Assembly: GCF_011059135.1 (NCBI RefSeq)
Contig: NZ_JAALGD010000012.1
Location: 62,001 to 126,000 of the forward strand
Direction of reading: 5' to 3'
DNA: 64,000 nt
DNA from: Brevibacillus sp. SYP-B805
GTDB lineage: Bacteria; Bacillota; Bacilli; Brevibacillales; Brevibacillaceae
Part shown: positions 34,043 through 42,692 of the stretch, one piece after another
Numbering within the stretch: position 1 is the first letter of the stretch
Layout of the letters: every line of letters starts with the position of its first letter
The notes under the pieces: generated by a model
Databases searched by the model: none
Seen by the model: the letters and a program-made list of their open reading frames with translations, nothing else
Told to the model about the DNA's origin: nothing
Program-made: the position numbers and the translations under genes

Positions 34043-35023
34043 TTATCCCTCCTGGATTTGGAGAACCAGCCTCTCTAGCGCCAACTGGGGGTTGGCATTT
34101 CGCTCTATCCGTTTTCGTGTTTCCATGACCAGATCGATTCCGTGCAAGAGCTCGGCTCGAGTCCATACCAAGGCTTGTCTTGATAGCACATCCTGTTGGT
34201 CGCTATTGATCAGACGGGTCTCTCTTCCCACTTGCACATAAAGGATATCGCGCAGCCAAAGGATGAGCAAATCCAGAAAGAGGGGCAGTTCCTCCTTTAA
34301 ACTGTCATTCTTGCCAAACAGATCCTGTATGGTCATCAGCGCAAGGGAATTGCGCTGTTTCATCTCACTCACCAATTGTATCACTATATTTCGAAGCTGT
34401 GCAAACCATTCTGACTGGCAGTATTCCCGGGCCTGTTCCAAATGTGTTGTAATGTGGGAAGCCGTTCTGGCCAGCCCCGGAGCGATGCCCTCCGCTTGCA
34501 GCCGCCCGGCAATCACCTCCGGGGAAAGCGGTGCAAACACCATCACCTGACAGCGGGAGAGAATCGTCGGCAGGACGGCATGGCTGTTCTCGGTAAGCAG
34601 AATGGCCGTCACGCCCGCCGGAGGTTCTTCCAGAAATTTGAGCAGACTGTTGGCCGCCTGGGTGGTCATGCGGTCTGCATGCTCCAGCACATATACCTTG
34701 CGCCCCGACTCCACGGCCCGCATCATCATCTCTTTTTGCAGCGCCCGCACCTGATCGATCTTGAGGGTGGCGCCATCCGGCACGATCACGTGCACATCGG
34801 GATGGTTCCCCGCGTCAATGCGGCGGCACTGCAGACATTCGCCGCAAGCGTCGCCCGCAAGCTCCGTGCAGAACAACGACTTGGCCAAATGCAGCGCGAT
34901 TTTCTTTTTTCCCGAACCACGGGGGCCGGCGAACAGATAGGCATGAGCCAGCCGGTCATGGCGCAGGCTGCCGGCGAGCAGCTCCGCCACCCGCGGCTGC
35001 TCGCTGATATTCTTCCACGTCAT
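34043..35023 (-). CDS. holB: DNA polymerase III delta-prime subunit
   Basis: 326 residues of the clamp-loader AAA+ family: YLFAGPRGSGKKKIALHLAK (a Walker A ending in KK), a zinc knuckle CGECLQC, LKFLEEPPAGVTAILL and the SRC motif LSRCQ. It works with DnaX and delta to load the sliding clamp. The ATG at 35023 follows AGGTG. It ends 3 bp before ricT. Confidence 0.94.
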   Translation of the reverse strand: MTWKNISEQPRVAELLAGSLRHDRLAHAYLFAGPRGSGKKKIALHLAKSLFCTELAGDACGECLQCRRIDAGNHPDVHVIVPDGATLKIDQVRALQKEMMMRAVESGRKVYVLEHADRMTTQAANSLLKFLEEPPAGVTAILLTENSHAVLPTILSRCQVMVFAPLSPEVIAGRLQAEGIAPGLARTASHITTHLEQAREYCQSEWFAQLRNIVIQLVSEMKQRNSLALMTIQDLFGKNDSLKEELPLFLDLLILWLRDILYVQVGRETRLINSDQQDVLSRQALVWTRAELLHGIDLVMETRKRIERNANPQLALERLVLQIQEG

Positions 35024-35034
35024 CTATGTCACAC

Positions 35035-35481
35035 CTAGAAATACAGATTGATCAACATGCCGCGAATCTCGCCGATGCGGGCCAACAGATCGATCATCGG
35101 CGCCTGGTCGCTCAACAGGTCATCCGCCAGCTGCAGCAAATGGGAATCCACTTCCTTGATGATCTTGTACAGCCGGCTTCGGCCGCGGCGGTTCATCCCC
35201 TTGCGGTCATCGAGGGCGACGCCGAACTTCACCGCTTCCTCCATAAACCGTTTGACCAGGTTCTTGTAATGATAGAAGTCGCGAATCGACCGGGAACGGG
35301 CCAGAATCTGTCCCTGCCTGTCGATCTCGTTCAGGAGCTGCGTCAGCCGCTCCTGCGACATGCGTTCCTCTTCGTCCTTCACCAGCTGGCCAAAATTTAG
35401 CCTTTCCAGCGAAGCGTTCCTGCGCGTTTCGTTTGGTTTTAACGGATCGAAATGCGGGCGCAACCCGTCGCCGATTTTCAT
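35035..35481 (-). CDS. yaaR: DUF327 protein YaaR
   Basis: 148 residues with the family pattern SIRDFYHYKNLVKRFMEEAV and RGRSRLYKIIKEVDSHLLQL. Function unknown; always found beside darA and holB in Bacillales. The ATG at 35481 follows GGAGG. Mostly helical by composition, no membrane segment. Confidence 0.9.
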   Translation of the reverse strand: MKIGDGLRPHFDPLKPNETRRNASLERLNFGQLVKDEEERMSQERLTQLLNEIDRQGQILARSRSIRDFYHYKNLVKRFMEEAVKFGVALDDRKGMNRRGRSRLYKIIKEVDSHLLQLADDLLSDQAPMIDLLARIGEIRGMLINLYF

Positions 35482-35516
35482 ACCCTCACCTCCGCCGCAA
35501 GATGTCCTGCCCGTTC

Positions 35517-35846
35517 TTAAAAGGAATGGAAGCTTTCCACATCCAGCACAAACACCGCAGCGCCGCCCACCTGCACCTCGAGCGGATACGGCATGAACGA
35601 ATCCACCGCATTGCCGAGAGGAGATACGGGTGTCACCATTTGCTTCCGGGACTTGCAGCTCTGCGAAATGATGTCGATAACGTCCTGAACGCTTTCGTCA
35701 CTCGTGCCGATCAGAAACGTGGTATTGCCGGCCCGCAGGAAACCACCCGTACTTGCCAGCTTCGTTGCGCGAAAACCGCTTTTCACCAGCATTTGAGACA
35801 GCCGACCGCTGTCCTTGTCCTGTACAACGGCGATCACCATTTTCAT
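35517..35846 (-). CDS. darA: PII-like cyclic di-AMP receptor DarA (YaaQ)
   Basis: 109 residues: KMVIAVVQDKDSGRLSQMLV, FRATKLASTGGFLRAGNTTF, GTSDESVQDVIDII, a PII-like fold that binds c-di-AMP. Its output partner is unknown. The ATG at 35846 follows AAGGGTGAG. It lies between tmk and yaaR as in B. subtilis. Confidence 0.94.
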   Translation of the reverse strand: MKMVIAVVQDKDSGRLSQMLVKSGFRATKLASTGGFLRAGNTTFLIGTSDESVQDVIDIISQSCKSRKQMVTPVSPLGNAVDSFMPYPLEVQVGGAAVFVLDVESFHSF

Positions 35847-35871
35847 TGTATCTCACCCTTTCCGCTTGGTG

Positions 35872-36501
35872 TTATGTGATGGAAGGGAGCCACCGCAAGA
35901 AGTCAGCGAGCACTTCTTGCGCAACGGCTTCCACCGATTGAGTGGCATCAATCACGCGGATGCGCGCGGGATGTTCTTTCGCAAGCGTATGGAACCCTTC
36001 CCGCACACGCTCGTGATAGGCGGCCTCTTTTTGTTCGATCCGGTCAAGGCCGGCTCGGGCTTGCAGCCGTGCCCGTCCGGCGGCCACTGGGATATCCAGC
36101 AGGTAGGTGCGATCGGGCACAAGCCCCCCGGTTGCAAACTCATTGATTTCTTTAATTTTATGCACAGGCAGTCCCAATCCAAACCCCTGGTACGCCAAAC
36201 TTGCATCGACAAAGCGGTCGCAGACGACGATCGTGCCCCGGGCGAGCGCGGGGAGCACTTTTTCCCGCACGTGCTGGGCACGGGAAGCGGCATAGAGAAG
36301 CGCCTCCGTCACATCGTCCATCTCCCTGTGGGAAGGGTCCAGAATCAGCCCTCTGATCTTGTCGCTAATCGCGGTGCCGCCCGGTTCGCGGGTGACGAGA
36401 ACGTCATGGCCCCGCTGCGCCAGGGCTTCGGCAAATGCTTTTACCTGGGTGGTCTTGCCCGCGCCGTCCGGTCCTTCAAAGGTGATAAACAAGCCCCTCA
36501 A
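35872..36501 (-). CDS. tmk: Thymidylate kinase
   Basis: 209 residues with P-loop FITFEGPDGAGKTTQ, the LID/DR motif VTREPGGT and CDRFVDASLAYQG. It makes dTDP from dTMP. The start is TTG at 36501, with AAGGAGG 7 nt upstream; no closer ATG exists. It heads the tmk-to-rsmI operon, 19 bp after the decarboxylase gene. Confidence 0.96.
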   Translation of the reverse strand: MRGLFITFEGPDGAGKTTQVKAFAEALAQRGHDVLVTREPGGTAISDKIRGLILDPSHREMDDVTEALLYAASRAQHVREKVLPALARGTIVVCDRFVDASLAYQGFGLGLPVHKIKEINEFATGGLVPDRTYLLDIPVAAGRARLQARAGLDRIEQKEAAYHERVREGFHTLAKEHPARIRVIDATQSVEAVAQEVLADFLRWLPSIT

Positions 36502-36520
36502 CGGTTGTCCTCCTTCTTCC

Positions 36521-38026
36521 TCAGGCGATCGTTTCGATCGTGGTCAGTTCGGGATCCTTGATGCCGTGAAAACGTGCGCCGCCTGCCGCCAGCTCCTGCA
36601 AGAGCGCGAGCACCTCCGCGTCGATGCGCTCGCCGGGCGCGATCAGCGGAATGCCGGGCGGATACGGAATCACCATCTCCGCGCATATTCTGCCGGCCGC
36701 TTCCGCAAGCGGCACCGTCTTTTTCGGCGCATCAAACGCTTCGTGCATCGGCATCGCCTGCTCACGCAGAAAGCTGGAAGCGAGGAGCCCGACAGGAAAC
36801 GGCGCATCGCCTGCATGCATCGGGGGAACATCCACGCTTTCGAGGAGTTGCCATACATGTTCGACGTCTGCCGGCGAAGTTCCTGTTGACGCGGCCAGCA
36901 GCACGTGTGCCCGTTCCGCCAGTTCCGGATAAATGCGGGCCTCCTCCAGCAGCTTCTGCAAGTCGTAGCCCGTCCATGCGCGTGTCCGCAGGCTCAATAG
37001 CAGCTTGAGCGGATCGTGCGTGGTATAGCCGCTGTTTTCGGCAAGGACCGGCAGACAGAGCCAGTCAAGGTTCGCAATGCGCTCACGCAGCCGATCCACC
37101 AGCGGCAGCACGCGCTCCAATTCTTTCCTCGCTTCTAACACCATATGCCTCCTGGCCAGATCAAGTGAAGCCATCAGCGGATAGGAGGGGCTGGATGATT
37201 GAATCATCCCCAGGATGCGCTGGAGGCGGTCGCGGTCAATGCGCGGCCCCTGCACGTGCAGCATGGAGGACATGGTCATCGAGGTGCCCATCTTGTGCGT
37301 GGATTGGACGGCCGCATCCGCCCCGCACTGCATGGCGGATGGCGGGAGCGCCGGATGGAAGCCGTAATGGGCCCCGTGCGCCTCGTCCACCAGCAGCGGT
37401 ACGCCAAAGCGATGCACCGTGGCCGCCATCTTCGTCAGGTCGATTCCCATCCCGTAGTAGGTCGGGTTGGTCAGAAACACCGCTTTTGCATCGGGATGGG
37501 CCGCGAGCGTCCGCTCCACATCCTCCCGCCGGAGCCCCGCCGCCACGCCGCTCTCCCAGTCGACAGCCGGCACAATGAACACGGGTATGGCACGCGCCAT
37601 GATGATGCCGTGATACACCGACTTGTGGCAGTTGCGCTGCACCAGGATCTTCTCTCCCGGCTTGCACACGGTCATGATCAGGGCCAGATTGCCGGCTGTG
37701 CTGCCGCCGACGAGAAAGCGGGTCCACTCCGCCCCAAACGCTTCCGCAGCCAATTCCTGCGCCTTGGCAATCACTCCTTCCGGCTGGTGCAGATCATCCA
37801 GACCGGATATTTCCGTCAGATCGAGCGGCAGGATCGATTGAAACCGGGCACGTCCATGGGCATCGAAGCTCGTCCCCATCTTGTGGCCGGGCACATGGAA
37901 CGGATGCGGACGGCGTCCGGCATGCCGCTCCAAGGCCTCGAACAGCGGGGCTCGCCGCTGTCTTTCCCAAAACTCCCCTCTCTCTTCCAAGCCTCCGTCA
38001 CGTCCTTTGTCTATGTTTAGCTCCAT
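36521..38026 (-). CDS. yaaO: Orn/Lys/Arg decarboxylase family PLP enzyme (YaaO type)
   Basis: About 501 residues of PLP fold I: HPFHVPGHKMG, TEISGLDDLHQPEG, FLVGGSTAGNLALI, LVDEAHGAHYG and the Schiff-base region VQSTHKMGTSMTM. The C-terminal decarboxylase domain (about 390-500) ends PYPPGIPLIAPGE. Substrate (Lys, Arg or Orn) cannot be told. Start uncertain: the ATG at 38026 overlaps a -10-like TACAAT and lacks a ribosome site; a TTG about 35 bp downstream matches the YaaO N-terminus better. It adjoins tmk as in B. subtilis. Confidence 0.88.
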   Translation of the reverse strand: MELNIDKGRDGGLEERGEFWERQRRAPLFEALERHAGRRPHPFHVPGHKMGTSFDAHGRARFQSILPLDLTEISGLDDLHQPEGVIAKAQELAAEAFGAEWTRFLVGGSTAGNLALIMTVCKPGEKILVQRNCHKSVYHGIIMARAIPVFIVPAVDWESGVAAGLRREDVERTLAAHPDAKAVFLTNPTYYGMGIDLTKMAATVHRFGVPLLVDEAHGAHYGFHPALPPSAMQCGADAAVQSTHKMGTSMTMSSMLHVQGPRIDRDRLQRILGMIQSSSPSYPLMASLDLARRHMVLEARKELERVLPLVDRLRERIANLDWLCLPVLAENSGYTTHDPLKLLLSLRTRAWTGYDLQKLLEEARIYPELAERAHVLLAASTGTSPADVEHVWQLLESVDVPPMHAGDAPFPVGLLASSFLREQAMPMHEAFDAPKKTVPLAEAAGRICAEMVIPYPPGIPLIAPGERIDAEVLALLQELAAGGARFHGIKDPELTTIETIA

Positions 38027-38123
38027 TGTATCATGGTTCTGCGGGCAATGGTCGGCAAAAAGCAAGCGGGCACCAGCTGAACCGCTGATGCCGCTGTCGG
38101 ACAAAACCCGTCGTCCAAAATGG

Positions 38124-38306
38124 CTACGCATTCTTTCGCAGCCATATTTGCCTCATTTGGTGAATGAAAAACGGATACTTCTCGTCGCTGACGTCTGTTT
38201 TCACCATCTCTTGCTCGCAAGGCTGGCAGATGAACTGGTCCCAGATGGCGATGCCGGCTGACCGTTCCTGTCCGCAGACGATGCAACGCTGACTGCTGCT
38301 TTCCAT
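38124..38306 (-). CDS. csfB: Anti-sigma-G factor Gin (CsfB)
   Basis: 60 residues with two Cys pairs that bind zinc (CIVCGQ and CQPC) and the tail FFIHQMRQIWLRK. Gin blocks premature sigma-G activity in the forespore and sigma-E late in the mother cell. The ATG at 38306 has only a weak ribosome site. A TATAATG-containing sequence (GGGTATAATG on the minus strand) just upstream has 9 of 10 bases of the sigma-F -10 pattern, but no clear -35. Confidence 0.88.
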   Translation of the reverse strand: MESSSQRCIVCGQERSAGIAIWDQFICQPCEQEMVKTDVSDEKYPFFIHQMRQIWLRKNA

Positions 38307-38350
38307 GGTTTAACGCCCACTCTCTTCCGTAATCTACCAAACATTATACC

Positions 38351-39361
38351 CTATTCTAATCCGTTCCATTCCCAAACGTTCGTGTTTTGACCCAAAGTTC
38401 GATACGGGATTGCAAATCCTTCCGCTTCGGACAGCGGATAACAGGAGCAGGCGTCGATGACGAACGGCTGGCGCATCAGGGAGACGATCACATGAAGCCC
38501 GAGCTCCCTGATCCGCTGATCCGCGTCCGCGATCACCAGCAGATCGGCCTGCGCCAGCGTATCCTCCAACAAGGAGGGCTCGTTCGTCTTTTCCGCCTCT
38601 GCCGGATCGTACAAGCGCACCTCCCTGACGCCTGGAACGTGCATGGCGATGGCGTTCCACAGCCGCTTGGGCCCCCAAAAGGCAAGGCGGTCAACCTTCG
38701 TTTTTTCCCGTACCTTTCCGCACTGGCGGGCCAGCCAGGCGACGATCTCCCGCTCCCATTCCGGGGTCGCCGCTTCCCTGCACAGCCAACCCTGGCCGAT
38801 TCGCGCATCCATGCCGAGCGCCTGCGCCACCACTTCCAGCCGTGCTCCCGACGCGTCACACCGCTCGCCCAGCTGCAGGTAGAAACGCTGCTTCCATGCC
38901 AGATAGAGCGGCAGGTGGCGGACGGCCTCATCCACCTCGATGCAGCGGCAGAGAAGCGAGATCAGCCCCCTTTCCGCGAGATGCCGACGGAGGCGATGGA
39001 CCCATCTCCCGCGATGGTCGCCGCCGATGAGCGCCCGGTTCTCGCCTTCCCACAGACAGAGGCGAACCACCTCGACGGGCACATCCAGACCCTCTGCCAT
39101 CCGATCGGCAAAGCCATAGGGGATCTTGTGCCCCACAAGCAGCAGAACGGCCGGTTCCCCGCCGCTCCGGACAAGCGCTGCGAGCCGCTTCTGCAGCAGC
39201 GGCGCGTCGATGGGCCTGTCGACGAACACCCCAGCCGCTGCGCTGCCGGTAGCGCCTTCGTTTTCGGCAGGCGGTAACAGGGTGAGGCCCAGTCTGGCTG
39301 CAACGGCCATCTGTTCCTGGCCGGTCTCCATGCCGATCAGCCTGATCTCGTCTCGCGGCAC
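38351..39361 (-). CDS. Degenerate UDP-glucose/GDP-mannose dehydrogenase-like protein
   Basis: 336 residues from GTG at 39361 (GGGGGA 9 nt upstream; the ATG at 39385 has no ribosome site). By eye it follows the plan of nucleotide-sugar dehydrogenases: a Rossmann-like start (EIRLIGMETG), VPVEVVRLCLWEGENRALIG, the central helix ending EVVAQALGMDARIG, and the C-terminal domain (VRLYDPAEAE, ADLLVIAD, PFVIDACSCYPLSEA). The glycine-rich GGSCFPKD segment with catalytic Cys is replaced by a short WLCREAATPEW stretch, and the N-terminal dinucleotide loop lacks GxGxxG. It is likely a non-catalytic paralogue. Product role unknown; it lies between csfB and a divergent membrane gene. Confidence 0.6.
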   Translation of the reverse strand: MPRDEIRLIGMETGQEQMAVAARLGLTLLPPAENEGATGSAAAGVFVDRPIDAPLLQKRLAALVRSGGEPAVLLLVGHKIPYGFADRMAEGLDVPVEVVRLCLWEGENRALIGGDHRGRWVHRLRRHLAERGLISLLCRCIEVDEAVRHLPLYLAWKQRFYLQLGERCDASGARLEVVAQALGMDARIGQGWLCREAATPEWEREIVAWLARQCGKVREKTKVDRLAFWGPKRLWNAIAMHVPGVREVRLYDPAEAEKTNEPSLLEDTLAQADLLVIADADQRIRELGLHVIVSLMRQPFVIDACSCYPLSEAEGFAIPYRTLGQNTNVWEWNGLE

Positions 39362-39552
39362 CGGTCGTGTTCCCCCTTTGGGCATTGATTATCTTGGTTT
39401 ATTCTTTCCCAAAAACGAAGCCGATGGCATCGCCACCGGCTCCCGTTTGCAGGCAAAGTTCGTATCGGAGCAAGCACAGGAAAACCGTTCTCTGTTATAA
39501 TCAGGGAAAGATCATCCGTCCCGGCTGCCGCTTGCCGGAAAGGAGTGCTTCC

Positions 39553-40071
39553 GTGAAAGAACAAACCATCTACAGCTACAAGCTGCTCCATCGCTTTCGC
39601 TGGGGCGCTGTCGGTTATCTGCTGCAGTTCGCTGTTCTGGCTGCCGGGCTGGCGGCCGCTTCCCTGGCCGCCCTTGTGCCGCTATCCGAGTTGATCGTTT
39701 CCCTGTCCATCCTGGTGATCGTACCGGTTCTGCAATTCCTGCTGTTCCGCCTGTACGCCTATTCCCGCAGCCAACAGACAAGGATCACTCCCGATACGCT
39801 GTTTTCTCCCTGGTGGGGGGCCGGCACCGCCGTTCCCGTGTCGCTTTCCTTCTTTCGACAAGCGGAGCTGACCGTCATCCTCGGCAGCGTGCTGAGTGCC
39901 GCCGGTTTGTATGTCTGGCTGCCAATCTCCTATGGGCTCTCCCTGGCAGCGGCTGCGGCCGCTCTGAATCTGCCCCGCCTGTTTTCCCTGCTTGCCTCCC
40001 TGCGCCAGCCGCAGCAGTGCCGGGTGAAGTATGAGTGGAGAAGCGTGGCGTTTCTGTTGACGGATGGCTGA
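39553..40071 (+). CDS. Integral membrane protein, unknown function
   Basis: 172 residues with four to five hydrophobic helices (about 18-45, 47-67, 98-115, 118-145). No family is recognised. The GTG at 39553 has AAAGGAG 7 nt upstream. A TATAAT at 39496-39501 could be its -10; the -35 is poor. It is divergent from the dehydrogenase-like gene and convergent with a SurA-like gene, so it forms a single-gene unit. A hairpin at 40076-40105 (GGGAG/CTCCC) lies between the convergent genes. Confidence 0.65.
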   Translation: MKEQTIYSYKLLHRFRWGAVGYLLQFAVLAAGLAAASLAALVPLSELIVSLSILVIVPVLQFLLFRLYAYSRSQQTRITPDTLFSPWWGAGTAVPVSLSFFRQAELTVILGSVLSAAGLYVWLPISYGLSLAAAAAALNLPRLFSLLASLRQPQQCRVKYEWRSVAFLLTDG

Positions 40072-40113
40072 CATCAGGGGGAGCGATCGACTCCCTTGCC
40101 CCCAAATGCCGCC

Positions 40114-40755
40114 TTATGACGATTTCTTGTTGTCATCACTTTTGCTGTCTTCGTTTTTTGCAAATGCAGGGTCCTCATACGTCACGCCGTATTTCTTCTT
40201 CAGCTCCTCTATCCAGTCGCTGTAGTGGTCCTGGCGGTTCCTGTCCGTCAGCTTCTCCTTGATCTTGGGTGTCGCTTGTTCCAGCGTTGGCGTCGGTTTT
40301 CCGAGCTTTTCCTTGTGCTTCTCATAGTACTCCTGTATCTGTTTCTCCGTAACCGGATAGGCCTGATCCAGCAACTTGTCCCGTGCCAAGAGCAAGGACA
40401 ATTTGTCACGCAGTCCCTGCTCGTCCAGCTGCCTGTCTTTCAAGAACTTCCGGAATTTTTCTTCCGTTCCCAATTCTTTTTTGAGTTCGGACACTTTCTT
40501 GTCGATCTCCGCCTCACTGACTGCTATACCCTGCTGCTTTACTTCCAGCTTCACAAGTTCGTCAGCCACCAGCTGGTTGAGCACCTTCTGGCCGTATTTG
40601 TCTTTCATGGCATCATAGAGCTGCGTCTGGGTAATCGAGATGCTGCCTACCTTGGCCACCACCGGATCATGATGCTGTTCCCGCGAAACTCCCAGGATGA
40701 CAAGCGCCAAAAGCAAAATGGAGATCGCGACTGCGGTTGCGTCAAATTTTTTCAT
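40114..40755 (-). CDS. SurA N-domain-like membrane-anchored chaperone
   Basis: 213 residues. One N-terminal transmembrane helix (about 8-24) is followed by a SurA/PrsA-type chaperone region (VAKVGSISITQTQLYDAMKD, QLVADELVKLEVKQQGIAVS, VTEKQIQEYYEKHKEKLG). There is no parvulin domain, unlike the protein at 9131-10192, and the tail is a Ser/Asp/Lys-rich stretch. Probably holds exported proteins. The ATG at 40755 follows GAGGA. It is monocistronic. Confidence 0.78.
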   Translation of the reverse strand: MKKFDATAVAISILLLALVILGVSREQHHDPVVAKVGSISITQTQLYDAMKDKYGQKVLNQLVADELVKLEVKQQGIAVSEAEIDKKVSELKKELGTEEKFRKFLKDRQLDEQGLRDKLSLLLARDKLLDQAYPVTEKQIQEYYEKHKEKLGKPTPTLEQATPKIKEKLTDRNRQDHYSDWIEELKKKYGVTYEDPAFAKNEDSKSDDNKKSS

Positions 40756-40920
40756 GGTTGCTTCCTCTCTTTCCGCCTATCTGCATTCCGTATTATAGAG
40801 AAGAGTTATGGGAGAAAAATGGAACATCGCTTCCACAATCTTTCCACATTTCCGCTGTGCGCTTCCGCCATGCTGCGTTGTACCTGGGATCTCATCCATT
40901 AATCCGATGCGCTGCAAAGC

Positions 40921-40966
40921 CCCCAAAAAGACGAAAAGCCCGCTCCATGTTCGTTGAGCAGGCTTT
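40921..40966 (-). terminator. Terminator of the recR/bofA side operon
   Basis: AAAGCCCGCTC (40935-40945) pairs with GAGCAGGCTTT (40956-40966), one mismatch; TCGTCTTTTT follows on the minus strand. It lies 80 bp after bofA. Confidence 0.8.
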
Positions 40967-41046
40967 CGTCACTTGTTTCCCGGACTGAACCTGATGTTAA
41001 CCGAATGCTCCCTTATGCATGCGAATCTCGTCAGCATGCTGGGAGG

Positions 41047-41310
41047 TCACGTCATGATATAAAGCTTGATGACAATCAACGCCAATACCCCGGGAAGCCG
41101 CAGGAATCCTGCCAGGAGCGCCGTCACCGGATTGATCGGGATATGGAAACCGGCCATTTCTCCCACCAGGTTGGCAAAGAACAGGAGTATGGCCCCGATC
41201 ACCAGCTGCAAAGCCGCGACTCCGAGCCAGCGAATGGGACGAGCCACCGACTTGCTGACGGATACCAACAGCAAAAACCCAACAACCACCAGGGCGATCA
41301 GCCATTCCAT
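41047..41310 (-). CDS. bofA: BofA, inhibitor of pro-sigma-K processing
   Basis: 87 residues with two membrane segments (about 4-17 and 27-50) and the conserved C-terminal part GFHIPINPVTALLAGFLRLPG. BofA inhibits the SpoIVFB protease until the forespore signal arrives. The ATG at 41310 follows GGAGG. yaaL lies 16 bp upstream. Confidence 0.93.
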   Translation of the reverse strand: MEWLIALVVVGFLLLVSVSKSVARPIRWLGVAALQLVIGAILLFFANLVGEMAGFHIPINPVTALLAGFLRLPGVLALIVIKLYIMT

Positions 41311-41326
41311 CGCTCCTCTGCCTCCC

Positions 41327-41557
41327 CTACGCCTTTGTCCCTGCATACTGGCGGCGCATTTTCCCCAGCAAATACATGTAGCGTTTTTCCGTCAGCTGCA
41401 GGTAGTAGATGGCGTCTTCCACCTCACTCTCCTCGGACAGATCAACCAGCTGCTTGGCATTCTGCCAATCCCGCTGGGCCTGATCCACCGCATCCGGCAG
41501 CGACCAGTGGCTGCCGCCGATGACAAGCGCCGCTTTTTGCCTCTTCCACCAATCCAT
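41327..41557 (-). CDS. yaaL: DUF2508 protein YaaL
   Basis: 76 residues, helical, with the family pattern LPDAVDQAQRDWQNAKQLVD and DAIYYLQLTEKRYMYLLGKM. Function unknown; it accompanies bofA and recR in Bacillales. The ATG at 41557 follows GGGAGG. Confidence 0.88.
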   Translation of the reverse strand: MDWWKRQKAALVIGGSHWSLPDAVDQAQRDWQNAKQLVDLSEESEVEDAIYYLQLTEKRYMYLLGKMRRQYAGTKA

Positions 41558-41578
41558 CTTGCCAGCCTCCCGATTCCC

Positions 41579-42553
41579 TCATAAATGAACCATCACGCTG
41601 AACAGATTGTTCAAACTGTGCAGGATGATCGCTCCCCACAGGCTTTGAAACCGATGCCGCAGAATCCCGAGCGCCAGCCCGATCGCAAACAGGGGGGCGA
41701 ACAAGGCCGGGTCTACATGCAGCAGCGCAAACCAGAAGCTGCTCACCCCGATGCCGATGATGGCCCCGAAGCGGTGCACCAGGTACGTCTGGATCACGCC
41801 GCGAAACAGAATCTCTTCCGCCAGCGGCACAATCAGGCCGACAATCGCCACGTTTGCCCAGAAATGCAGGGGATCGCGGGATTGGGAAGCGAGGATTTCC
41901 TGCTGAATCTGCTGCTCCCTTTCCGAATCCAGGGAGAGATGAAACAGGTCCGCCACCGGGTTGGTGACGACCAGATCGAGGACAAACAGGATCAGCCCCA
42001 ACAGGAGCAGAATGGCGGCGAGCATCCGTCCCGGTCGGCGGGGGCGGCAAAATCCGAGCGCCGTTCCCCTTCCCCGGAAGCGGAAAAACGCAACCGCCAG
42101 GATAAAGAACTGCAGGGAAGCGGACTCCAGCATGCCCGCAGCCGTCCCTTCCGCAAACAGCGTCGGGGGCAGAAACAGCTCCGTGACGAACAGAAAGACG
42201 ATTTGCAAGAGCTGCAGCCAGGCACACGTAACAATCACATCCGTACCGGAAACCATCCGGGAGGGCCACAGCCCGCCTCCTCCCCTGATCCGTTCCCGCG
42301 CCCACTGAATGAGGAATCCGATGCCGCATACCAACGTCAGCAGACTGACGCCCAGCACAAACAGGATGATCCCGTCCCCTGGATCTTCCGCCGTTCTGAC
42401 CACCCAGCGCCCGTCTTTTCCAGGCACAAAACGGATAGTCGTCAGCTCTGCCAAAGTCGTAAACAGAAACCCGAGAAACAGAGGGACGGCCCAGCGCCTG
42501 GATCCGCGTGTCTCTCTGCCGCTCCCCACCGGAACTTCCAATCCTGTCTGCAT
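41579..42553 (-). CDS. CPBP-family intramembrane metalloprotease
   Basis: 324 residues, about eight membrane helices. The three Abi/CPBP motifs are clear: PLAEEILFRGVIQ, FWFALLHVDP and IILHSLNNLF. Such proteases process membrane proteins or peptides; the substrate is unknown. The ATG at 42553 follows GGAGGG. It is inserted between recR and yaaL, which adjoin in B. subtilis; the recR terminator separates it. Confidence 0.88.
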   Translation of the reverse strand: MQTGLEVPVGSGRETRGSRRWAVPLFLGFLFTTLAELTTIRFVPGKDGRWVVRTAEDPGDGIILFVLGVSLLTLVCGIGFLIQWARERIRGGGGLWPSRMVSGTDVIVTCAWLQLLQIVFLFVTELFLPPTLFAEGTAAGMLESASLQFFILAVAFFRFRGRGTALGFCRPRRPGRMLAAILLLLGLILFVLDLVVTNPVADLFHLSLDSEREQQIQQEILASQSRDPLHFWANVAIVGLIVPLAEEILFRGVIQTYLVHRFGAIIGIGVSSFWFALLHVDPALFAPLFAIGLALGILRHRFQSLWGAIILHSLNNLFSVMVHL

Positions 42554-42647
42554 CTTCTCCCTCCTATCCCTACTCTATGTCTTGTCCGCCCGGAAAATAA
42601 CCCCAACCATTCTCCTTGATAAACATCTGAATCCGTCCGCTGTTCAG

Positions 42648-42686
42648 AAAAAATACGCCCAGCCAGAGCGTTCACTCTGCCGGGCG
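42648..42686 (-). terminator. recR terminator
   Basis: CGCCCAGCCAGAG (42656-42668) pairs with CTCTGCCGGGCG (42675-42686); TATTTTTT follows on the minus strand. Confidence 0.9.
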
Positions 42687-42692
42687 GACCTG

